From: Methylorubrum extorquens
Lineage (GTDB): Bacteria > Pseudomonadota > Alphaproteobacteria > Rhizobiales > Beijerinckiaceae
Reading direction: 5' to 3'
DNA length: 11,600 nucleotides
Assembly (NCBI GenBank): GCA_019695455.1
Contig: JAEUAC010000380.1
Location: forward strand, 1 to 11,600
Position numbers and translations under genes: made by a program. Below the pieces are notes generated by a model, which ran no database searches, was not told the DNA's origin, and saw nothing but the letters and a program-made list of their open reading frames with translations. The first letter of the stretch is position 1. Each line of letters begins with the position of its first letter. Of the stretch, positions 6,363 through 11,600 are shown piece after piece.

Positions 6363-8530
6363 CAGCGGTAGCTGAGGCTCGCGTTCACGCGCCGGCGGTC
6401 GCCGTAGAAGCAGGAATTGGCGTCCGAGCAGGAGGCGACGAACCGCCGGTCGAGCAGGTTCTGGGCGTTCGCCTGCAGGCGCCAATTGTCCCAGTCGTAG
6501 TGGATGCTGGCATCCATCAGCACGTGGTCGGGCACCTTCAGGCTGTTGGTGGCGGTCGCGAACGAGGAGCCGACGTAGCGCACGCCGGCGCCGAAGCCGA
6601 AGCCGCGCAGCACGCCGCCCTGGAAGGTGTAGTCCGCGTAGAGCGAGCCGAAATCCTGCGGGATCGCGACGGGCGTGCGGCCGAGGATGGTCGGGTCGTT
6701 GTCCTTGGTGACGCGCAGGTCGAAGACCGTGTAGGCGCCGACCACCTTTAGGCCCTCGACCGGCTGCGAGACGAGCTGGAACTCCATGCCGGTGGACTTC
6801 TGCTGGCCGGTCTGGACCTGGTTGAAGATGTTGGTCGGGTCGACCGTCTGGACGTTGTTCCGGCGCAGCTCGAACGCCGACACGGTCGCGAAGGTGTTCC
6901 AGCCGGCGGGCTGGAACTTCGCGCCGACCTCGATCTCCTCGCCCGTCTCCGGCCTGAACAGGGCGCCGCTGGCGTTGGTCCCCGCGACGGGCGTGAAGGA
7001 GTTCGAGTAGGTCGCGTAGGGCGAGATGCCGATCTCGCTCTCGTAGAGCAGGCCGACCTTGCCGGAGAAGAACGTGTCCTCGCGGGTCGCCCGCGCGAAG
7101 GTCAGGCGGTTCCGCGTCTCGGCGGAGGCGACGTCGCCGCGGCCCGAGAGGCTGAGCACGAACCGGCCGAAGCGGACCTGGTCCTGCAGGTAGAAGCCGA
7201 CCTGGTCGAGCGACGTGCGGGCGACGAGGTAGGGCGAGGCGGGCGCGACCGTCTGGCGGTAGTTCGGCGCGAAGATCGCGAGGTTCGGCCCGAGGGAGAA
7301 GGCCTGGTTGTCGTCGAGGTGGTAGTACTTGTAGTCGATGCCGGCGAGGATCGTGTGCCGCAGCGGCCCCGTGTCGACCTTCGCCTCGACCTGGTTGTCC
7401 GTCGTGAACAGGTTCACGCGCGGCGTCGTGCGGAAGTTGAACCGGGCGAGCTCCGTCCGCCCCGCATTGCCGAACGGGTTGGCGTAGCCGGCCCCGTAGA
7501 GCCGCTCGTCCGAGACGTCGAGATACGAGTAGCGGACGTTCTGGCGGAGCGTCCAGACGTCGTCGACCCGGTGCTCGAACTGGTAGCCGAGGAAGGCCTG
7601 CTGGCGCTGGAACCGGTCGATGCCGAGATCCGACACGAACAGCCTGTCCGGGATGCGCGTGAACACGCCGCCGATCGCGGTGCGCCGCACGGTGCCGTCG
7701 TAGGGCAGGAAGCCGCCGACCGTGTTCGACTGGTCGAGCTGGAACGACGACAGGACCGTCAGGCTGGTCGAGGCGTCCGGCCGGTAGGTGAAGCTCGGCG
7801 CGATGGCGAAGCGGTCGTCCCGGGCGAAGTCGACCTGCGTGTCGCTGCCGCGCAGCGTGCCCGTGAGCCGGTAGAGCCAGTGCCGGTCCGCGTCGACCGG
7901 GCCGGACAGGTCGAAGTTCGTGTAGATGCGGCTGTAGGAGCCGCCGCCGACCTCGACATAGCGGAACGGCTCCTCCAGCGGCTTCTTCGACACGAGGTTC
8001 ACGAGGCCGCCGGGCGAGGTGCCGCCGAAGAGCACGGAGGCCGGCCCGCGCAGCACCTCCACGCGCTCCAGCAGGAACGGGTCGACGCGGAAGTTCGCGA
8101 ACGCCGTCGAGAAGAGCTGCAGGCCGTCGAGGTAGAGCCCCGTATCGTCGGCCTTGAAGCCGCGGATCGTGTAGAAGTCGAGCCGCGAATTGGAGCCGAA
8201 CTGCTCGGACCGCACGCCCGGCGCGTAGCGCAGCGCCTCGCTCAGGGTCTGGGCGTTCTGGTCCCGGATCTGCTCGGCGCCGATCACGGCGATCGAGGCC
8301 GGCGTGGCGATCAGCGGCGTGTCGGTCTTGGTCGCGCTGGCGCTGCGCGTCGCGACGTAGCCCGGCACCGGGCCGGTGGCGCTCTCGGTGGACGTGCCCC
8401 GCAGGCCCTCGACGGTGACGGCCTCGAGCGGCGTGCTCGCCCCCTGGGCGAAGGCGACGCCCGCCATGCCGGCGAGCGCCGCCCCGGCCAGCAGGTGACG
8501 GCGATGGGCACGAAGAAGGGATCGGGTCAT
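6359..8530 (-). CDS. TonB-dependent siderophore receptor
   Basis: This outer-membrane 22-stranded barrel receptor, 723 residues, should import a ferric siderophore using TonB-ExbBD energy. A signal peptide spans residues 1-28 (basic MTRSLLRAHRRH, hydrophobic LLAGAALAGMAGVA, cleavage after AFA). A TonB-box-like EAVTV lies at 36-40. The plug domain (about 65-185) has the siderophore-receptor style TPASIAVIGAEQIRD, YTIRGF, GLYLDGL and ERVEVLRGPASVLFGG motifs. The protein ends NASLSYRW, an aromatic terminus that is standard for barrel insertion. There is no N-terminal secretin/TonB signalling domain, so it is a plain importer, not a FecA-type transducer. C701 and C707 near the end may form a disulfide as in many FhuA-like hydroxamate receptors (family memory). 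The ATG at 8530 was chosen over a GTG at 8560 because it gives a normal signal peptide; neither has a strong Shine-Dalgarno sequence. It leads the iron operon. Confidence 0.93.
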   Translation of the reverse strand: MTRSLLRAHRRHLLAGAALAGMAGVAFAQGASTPLEAVTVEGLRGTSTESATGPVPGYVATRSASATKTDTPLIATPASIAVIGAEQIRDQNAQTLSEALRYAPGVRSEQFGSNSRLDFYTIRGFKADDTGLYLDGLQLFSTAFANFRVDPFLLERVEVLRGPASVLFGGTSPGGLVNLVSKKPLEEPFRYVEVGGGSYSRIYTNFDLSGPVDADRHWLYRLTGTLRGSDTQVDFARDDRFAIAPSFTYRPDASTSLTVLSSFQLDQSNTVGGFLPYDGTVRRTAIGGVFTRIPDRLFVSDLGIDRFQRQQAFLGYQFEHRVDDVWTLRQNVRYSYLDVSDERLYGAGYANPFGNAGRTELARFNFRTTPRVNLFTTDNQVEAKVDTGPLRHTILAGIDYKYYHLDDNQAFSLGPNLAIFAPNYRQTVAPASPYLVARTSLDQVGFYLQDQVRFGRFVLSLSGRGDVASAETRNRLTFARATREDTFFSGKVGLLYESEIGISPYATYSNSFTPVAGTNASGALFRPETGEEIEVGAKFQPAGWNTFATVSAFELRRNNVQTVDPTNIFNQVQTGQQKSTGMEFQLVSQPVEGLKVVGAYTVFDLRVTKDNDPTILGRTPVAIPQDFGSLYADYTFQGGVLRGFGFGAGVRYVGSSFATATNSLKVPDHVLMDASIHYDWDNWRLQANAQNLLDRRFVASCSDANSCFYGDRRRVNASLSYRW

Positions 8531-8612
8531 GCGGTCTGGCCTGTCCGATTCGCCCGGCACCGCACAGACGACCGATCGACTTCAGCCCGGGCCGGGAGAC
8601 GATCGCGTCTAC

Positions 8613-8632
8613 TTGTTGGCTTTCTGCAACAA
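8613..8632. promoter_or_regulatory. Inverted repeat TTGTTG-N8-CAACAA, candidate operator
   Basis: The arms TTGTTG (8613-8618) and CAACAA (8627-8632) are perfect complements around 8 nt, in the AT-rich core upstream of the TonB receptor. It lies next to the second repeat and just downstream of the -10 candidate on the - strand, where a repressor would block transcription. It could alternatively be a small hairpin at the 5' end of the mRNA. I cannot assign a regulator. Confidence 0.4.
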
Positions 8633-8654
8633 CTTAGATTTTAACTGGTCTAAG
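8633..8654. promoter_or_regulatory. Inverted repeat CTTAGA-N10-TCTAAG, candidate iron-responsive operator
   Basis: The arms CTTAGA (8633-8638) and TCTAAG (8649-8654) are perfect complements around 10 nt and enclose the TAAAAT -10 candidate. The half sites TTAGA and TCTAA recall the Irr iron-control element of Rhizobiales (roughly TTAGAA, short gap, TTCTAA, from memory), but the spacing here is about 5 bp too long and the outer A/T bases differ, so it is not a canonical Irr box. No RirA-type TGA-N9-TCA site is evident in this stretch. Position supports an operator; identity is open. Confidence 0.42.
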
Positions 8655-8707
8655 GAGATCTTCATCGTCCGATGCCGGCGGGAGCGCGATCGGCCCGCGC
8701 GCGACGG

Positions 8708-9472
8708 CTACGGCGCGACCGGCTGCTCCCCGGCCCCGTTCGCGTCGAAGATGCGGCGGACCGTGCCGTCCCCCTTCGCGCCGGTCAGCCAGGCCGTGAC
8801 GAAGGCGAGCGCGGCGGGCCGGCCCTTCGGAACGGCGATCGACACAGAGGTCCGCTGGAAGCCGCCGGCCACGATGCGCGAGCCCGGCACCTGCGACCGG
8901 ATCGGCGCGAGCGTGTCGCGCGACAGCGCCAGGGCGTCGGCGCGGCCGTCCCTCATCATGGCGACGGCCTCCGCGACCGACGGGACGGCCACCGGCTGCG
9001 TCCGGGCGAGCGTGCGGGCGGACGCCCGGATCGTGGTGGTGCCGGCGATGCCGACGACCCGGAACCCGTCGCGGTCCACGCCCTCGACATCCGCGACGCC
9101 GGACGCCCCGGAGACGAGGTAGGTGCTCTCGAGGTCGTAATAGCCCGGCCCGAAGGCCAGCATCGCGCGACGCGTCGCGTCGACCGGCATGAAGGCGACG
9201 TCCACGATCCCGGCGCGGGTCGCCTCGGCCGCCTCGCCGGAATTGGGGAAGACGACGAAGGCCGGGCTCAGCCCCGACGCCTCCGCCAGCGCCTGGCCGA
9301 GGTCGCGCGTCACGCCGCGCGGCTCGCCGGAGATTCGGGCGACGAAGAAGACGCCGCCCGTCGGCGCCTCGACGAGGGCGACCCGGATCGCGCCCGTCGG
9401 CGCCAGCTCGGCCCTCGCGGCGGACGCGGCCGGCACGGCGGCCGTCGCGGCATCTCCGATCGTCGCGCCCAT
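8708..9472 (-). CDS. Family-3 solute-binding-like protein without signal peptide
   Basis: This 254-residue protein resembles the extracellular solute-binding family 3 (amino-acid ABC binding proteins). The start of the fold is LAPTGAIRVAL (about 23-33), followed by RGVTRDLGQALAEASG, a GIVDVAFMPVDATR hinge-like stretch (88-101), FGPGYYDLESTYLV (107-120), and a second lobe with VVGIAGTTT, AVAMMRDGRADALAL and SIAVPKG. The ATG at 9472 is fixed by a good GGAGG at 9481-9485 with 8 nt spacing. The N-terminus is alanine-rich but has no basic n-region plus hydrophobic core, so no Sec signal or lipobox is seen. Similar leaderless homologues occur in Rhizobiales as I recall. It may bind a small ligand in the cytoplasm, or be exported in an unrecognised way. 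No ABC permease or ATPase genes lie beside it. It is 56 bp after mcd and probably co-transcribed. Confidence 0.75.
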   Translation of the reverse strand: MGATIGDAATAAVPAASAARAELAPTGAIRVALVEAPTGGVFFVARISGEPRGVTRDLGQALAEASGLSPAFVVFPNSGEAAEATRAGIVDVAFMPVDATRRAMLAFGPGYYDLESTYLVSGASGVADVEGVDRDGFRVVGIAGTTTIRASARTLARTQPVAVPSVAEAVAMMRDGRADALALSRDTLAPIRSQVPGSRIVAGGFQRTSVSIAVPKGRPAALAFVTAWLTGAKGDGTVRRIFDANGAGEQPVAP

Positions 9473-9480
9473 CCGGTCGC

Positions 9481-9485
9481 CCTCC
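9481..9485 (-). promoter_or_regulatory. Ribosome-binding site deciding the start of the binding-protein gene
   Basis: GGAGG on the - strand sits 8 nt upstream of the ATG at 9472. It is the clearest Shine-Dalgarno sequence in the window. It makes a longer N-terminus, which might have supplied a signal peptide, unlikely. Confidence 0.65.
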
Positions 9486-9505
9486 CCGCCGCGACGGGTC
9501 GGGCC

Positions 9506-9523
9506 GCCCGCCCTCGCGCGGGC
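9506..9523. repeat. GC-rich hairpin in the gap after mcd
   Basis: GCCCGC (9506-9511) and GCGGGC (9518-9523) form a 6-bp GC stem with a 6-nt loop just after the mcd stop. No T-run follows on the - strand, so it is not a classical terminator. It could attenuate transcription or protect mRNA ends, but such hairpins arise easily at this GC content. Confidence 0.3.
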
Positions 9524-9528
9524 CGATC

Positions 9529-10575
9529 CTAGCGGATGGCGAGCGCCCAGTAATCCAGGTCGAGGATGACGGCCGGGTCGTAGCCGGCCTCGCTCCGCCC
9601 GGGATGGTCGGCGCAGGGCCGGTTCTTCGTCGCGATCGTGCGGATGCGGAGCGCGCCGACATCCTCGCGGCCGGGCAGCGCGGCCGTCTCCAGGATCTCG
9701 CTCCAGGCGTAGACCGTGTCGCCCGAGAACAGCGGCGCGACGTGGCGCCCGCCGTTGATGGCGGCGAGGTGGAACGCCGCGCCGAGCCCGTTGAAGGACA
9801 GGGCCCGGGCGACGGAGATGACGTGGCCGCCATAGATCAGCCGCCGGCCGAACCGCGTGCCGGCCGCCGCGTGGCCGTCGAAATGGACGCGCGCCGTGTT
9901 CTGCCAGAGGCGCGTCGCCATCTGGTGCTCGGCCTCCTCGACGGTCTGCCCGTCGACGTGGTCGATGCGCTCGCCCGGCCGGTAGTCGCCGAAGCGGAAG
10001 GGCGTGCCGGCGAGCGCCGCGTCCCACCGCGACGCGTCGAGCGGCGGACAGGCCGCCCCGAGGCTCGCGACCGCGACGGACGCGGTCAGGCGCGGCACGG
10101 TCTCCGGCGGCGACGGCGCCGCCGGGTCGCGCTTGCGCACCATCACCCAGCGCACGTAGTCGAGCACGGCGCGGCCTGCCTCGTCCTCGCCGCGGGTGCG
10201 GACCCACACGATGCCGGTCTCCCGGTTCGCGTTCTCCTTCAGGCCGATCACGTCGGACACGGCCGAGAGGGTCGCGCCCGGATAGACCGGGGCGAGGAAC
10301 CGCGCCTCGGCGTAACCGAGATTGGCGACCGCGTTCAGGGATACGTCCGGCACGGTCTTGCCGAAGACGGTGTGGAACACGAGAAGGTCGTCGAGCGGCG
10401 CCCGCTCCCAGCCGAGCGCGCGCGCGACGCTGTCGGCCGATTGCACCACGAACCGCGACCCGTAGAGCGCGCCGTAGAGGGCCGCCTCGCCGGTCGCGAC
10501 CGTGCGGGGCGTCGCGTGCCGGATCGTCTCGCCGAGCCGGAAATCCTCGAAGAAGCGGCCCGGATCGGTCTTCAC
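9529..10575 (-). CDS. mcd: Mesaconyl-CoA hydratase (beta-methylmalyl-CoA dehydratase), MaoC-like
   Basis: The enzyme interconverts mesaconyl-CoA and (2R,3S)-beta-methylmalyl-CoA in the ethylmalonyl-CoA pathway, which regenerates glyoxylate during C1 and C2 growth in bacteria without isocitrate lyase. It is called Mcd, or MeaC in Methylobacterium. The 348-residue protein has two hot-dog halves. The first (about 1-150) contains RFFEDFRLGETIRHATPRT, LYGALYGSRF, RAPLDDLLVFHTVFGKTVPD and VRWVMVRKRDP, which I recognise from the Methylobacterium enzyme. The second (about 195-348) contains NTARVHFDGHAAAGTRFGRRLIYGGHVIS, resembling an R-hydratase catalytic segment. Length agrees with the family. The start is the GTG at 10575, overlapping the folD stop as GTGA with no strong Shine-Dalgarno, hence coupled translation. 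A generic MaoC dehydratase is the alternative, but the whole-length resemblance makes Mcd much more likely. Confidence 0.9.
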   Translation of the reverse strand: MKTDPGRFFEDFRLGETIRHATPRTVATGEAALYGALYGSRFVVQSADSVARALGWERAPLDDLLVFHTVFGKTVPDVSLNAVANLGYAEARFLAPVYPGATLSAVSDVIGLKENANRETGIVWVRTRGEDEAGRAVLDYVRWVMVRKRDPAAPSPPETVPRLTASVAVASLGAACPPLDASRWDAALAGTPFRFGDYRPGERIDHVDGQTVEEAEHQMATRLWQNTARVHFDGHAAAGTRFGRRLIYGGHVISVARALSFNGLGAAFHLAAINGGRHVAPLFSGDTVYAWSEILETAALPGREDVGALRIRTIATKNRPCADHPGRSEAGYDPAVILDLDYWALAIR

Positions 10576-11468
10576 GCGATGTCCGCCGGCAGGGGGCGCC
10601 CGCGCCGCGTCGCGGCGGCCGCGAGAGTGTTGCGGAGGAGGCAGGCGATCGTCATCGGGCCGACGCCGCCCGGGACGGGCGTGATGGCGCCCGCGACCGG
10701 GGCGGCCTCCGCGAAGGCGACGTCGCCGACGAGTCGCGTCTTGCCCTCCCCCGTCGCCGGATCGGCCACGCGGTTGATGCCGACGTCGATGACGATGGCC
10801 CCGGGCTTGATCCAGTCGCCCCGCACGAAGTCCGGCCGCCCGATCGCGGCGACGAGGAGGTCCGCCCGCCGGCACAGGCCCGGCAGGTCGCGCGTGCGCG
10901 AATGCGCGACCGTGACGGTGCAGTGCTCGGCCAGGAGCAGCTGCGCGACGGGCTTTCCGACGATGTTCGAGCGGCCGACCACGACGGCGTCGAGCCCGGC
11001 GAGGTCGGGCCGGACGCTCTTCGCCAGGATCACGCAGCCGAGCGGCGTGCAGGGCACGAGCGCCGCCTGCCCGGTCGCGAGGCGGCCGGCATTGACGGGG
11101 TGGAACCCGTCCACGTCCTTGGCGGGATCGATGGCGAGGAGGACCTTGCCGGAATCGATGGCGGCGGGCAGCGGCAGCTGGACCAGGATGCCGTCGACGG
11201 CCTCGTCCGCGTTCAGGCGCGCGACGAGCGCCAGGAGTTCGGCCTCGCTCGTCTCGGCGGGAAGCCGGTATTCGAGGGACCGCATGCCGGCCTCCTCCGT
11301 CCGGGCGCCCTTGTTGCGGACATAGACCCGGCTCGCCGGATCGTCCCCCACGAGCACGACGGCGAGGCCCGGCACGATGCCCTCGGCCGCCAGCGCCCGG
11401 ACGCCGGCCGCGACCCGCGCCCGGAGCGCCGCCGAGATCGCGGCGCCGTCGATGATGGCGGCGGACAT
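10572..11468 (-). CDS. folD: Bifunctional methylene-tetrahydrofolate dehydrogenase / methenyl-tetrahydrofolate cyclohydrolase
   Basis: FolD oxidises 5,10-methylene-THF to methenyl-THF with NADP and hydrolyses it to 10-formyl-THF, in the cytoplasm, feeding purine and formyl-methionine synthesis. At 298 residues it is of normal length. Active-site residues are present: Y49 and K53 in VYVRNK, Q97 in GILVQLPLP, and D120 in PAKDVDGFHP. The Rossmann part shows PCTPLG (139-144), VVGRSNIVGKP (163-173) and VIDVGINR (226-233), and the protein closes with TPVPGGVGPMT (263-273). The ATG at 11468 has GAGG 5 nt upstream, overlapping the stop of the preceding YggT-family gene, which is only 7 bp away. The 3' end overlaps mcd by 4 bp. 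Many Methylobacterium strains use MtdA and Fch for these steps, so a chromosomal folD is informative about the lineage. Confidence 0.95.
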   Translation of the reverse strand: MSAAIIDGAAISAALRARVAAGVRALAAEGIVPGLAVVLVGDDPASRVYVRNKGARTEEAGMRSLEYRLPAETSEAELLALVARLNADEAVDGILVQLPLPAAIDSGKVLLAIDPAKDVDGFHPVNAGRLATGQAALVPCTPLGCVILAKSVRPDLAGLDAVVVGRSNIVGKPVAQLLLAEHCTVTVAHSRTRDLPGLCRRADLLVAAIGRPDFVRGDWIKPGAIVIDVGINRVADPATGEGKTRLVGDVAFAEAAPVAGAITPVPGGVGPMTIACLLRNTLAAAATRRGRPLPADIA

Positions 11469-11475
11469 CGGGCCC

Positions 11476-11600
11476 TCAGACCACGTTCGGGTAGAGGTAG
11501 AGCTCGATCAGTCGCTGCACGAAGAAGATGACGAGCAGGAGGATGATGGGCGAGATGTCGATGCCGCCGAGGTTCGGCAGGATGCGCCGGATCGGCCGGA
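11476..11600 (-). CDS. YggT family integral membrane protein, C-terminal fragment
   Basis: Forty residues before a TGA stop are visible; the gene's 5' end is beyond the right edge. The stretch reads P-I-R-R-I-L-P-N-L-G-G, then an IDISPIILLLVIFFVQRL hydrophobic segment. This matches the last membrane segment of YggT/CCB3 proteins, where a PxRxxLPxxGGxDxSP pattern precedes the helix. YggT proteins are small (about 90-100 residues) two-helix membrane proteins of uncertain role, linked to osmotic or cofactor-assembly functions in other organisms. It probably heads or belongs to the folD-mcd transcription unit. Too short for the usual gene finders at this edge, but the frame is clear. Confidence 0.8.
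   Translation of the reverse strand, partial: RPIRRILPNLGGIDISPIILLLVIFFVQRLIELYLYPNVV

Larger units (their letters stand above)
8531..8707 (-). promoter_or_regulatory. Control region of the siderophore operon
   Basis: This 177-bp gap between the binding-protein gene stop and the TonB receptor start is the longest non-coding stretch in the window and the only one with an AT-rich core (about 8610-8665). On the - strand, TAAAAT at 8638-8643 is the best candidate for a -10 element. No convincing -35 lies at 17 bp upstream, which fits an activator-dependent or non-standard promoter, or a wrong guess. Transcription starting near 8631 would leave a leader of roughly 100 nt. Two adjacent inverted repeats overlap and follow the -10 candidate. 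The rest of the gap is GC-rich and I see nothing definite in it. Confidence 0.55.

Noticed and set aside
6363..6485. Longer N-terminus for the MFS permease
   Set aside because: It would only overlap the end of the receptor gene and adds an arginine-rich tail before the first membrane helix. The GTGA overlap at 6359-6362 is the same style as the neighbouring junctions.
8531..8560. GTG start at 8560 for the TonB receptor
   Set aside because: It places ten charged residues before an otherwise normal signal peptide and has no ribosome-binding site. The ATG at 8530 is preferred.
7319..8644. A 441-codon + strand frame opposite the TonB receptor
   Set aside because: Low-complexity charged translation, no signature, and it crosses the receptor's control region. 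The receptor on the - strand is unambiguous.
8633..8654. A canonical Irr box
   Set aside because: Half sites are similar, but the gap between TTAGA and TCTAA is 10 nt rather than about 5, so the label would overstate the match.
9506..9523. Intrinsic terminator after mcd
   Set aside because: The GC stem is real but no T-run follows, and the next gene begins 56 bp after mcd with its own good ribosome-binding site. It is kept only as a hairpin.
9604..11325. A 573-codon + strand frame opposite mcd and folD
   Set aside because: It runs antisense to two clear enzymes and has no recognisable domain.

Overview
The window is about 70% GC and densely coding, with gaps of 0-83 bp except for one 177-bp control region. 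It looks like a chromosomal segment of an alphaproteobacterium in the Hyphomicrobiales, most likely Methylobacterium or a close relative. The reasons are a mesaconyl-CoA hydratase of the ethylmalonyl-CoA pathway, an HWE-family histidine kinase with a single-domain response regulator, and the very high GC. The genus is an inference. I see no tRNA, rRNA, insertion sequence, CRISPR array or prophage signal, and base composition is even except for a small AT-rich island upstream of the TonB receptor.

Layout. The left edge holds the 3' part of trpE on the + strand (anthranilate synthase component I, tryptophan biosynthesis). Every other gene is on the - strand. Immediately convergent with trpE is a two-gene signalling unit: a GAF-HWE histidine kinase followed by a receiver-only response regulator, overlapping by 4 bp (ATGA). 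Upstream of it lies a four-gene ferric-siderophore operon, in transcription order: TonB-dependent receptor (6359-8530), an RhtX/FptX/AmpG-like MFS permease (5100-6362), a siderophore-interacting flavin reductase (4408-5103), and an exporter-fold ABC half-transporter (2668-4392). The first three are joined by GTGA stop/start overlaps and the ABC gene follows after 15 bp. The operon starts at an AT-rich control region (8531-8707) that carries two abutting inverted repeats.

The right part is a second - strand unit: the C-terminus of a YggT-family membrane protein, folD (methylene-tetrahydrofolate dehydrogenase/cyclohydrolase), mcd (mesaconyl-CoA hydratase, overlapping folD by GTGA), and a family-3 solute-binding-like protein with no recognisable signal peptide.

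How the genes work together. The iron operon has an outer-membrane receptor, an inner-membrane permease and a cytoplasmic reductase, so it could carry a whole ferric siderophore inward and release the iron. The ABC protein may be a second importer, analogous to mycobacterial IrtAB (where a SIP domain is fused to IrtA), or an exporter that recycles the chelator. No siderophore biosynthesis gene is visible, so the ligand may be a xenosiderophore. The folD-mcd unit joins one-carbon folate chemistry to C2 assimilation. The most interesting points are the SIP/ABC/MFS combination, the paired palindromes in front of it, the tight folD-mcd coupling, and the leaderless binding protein.
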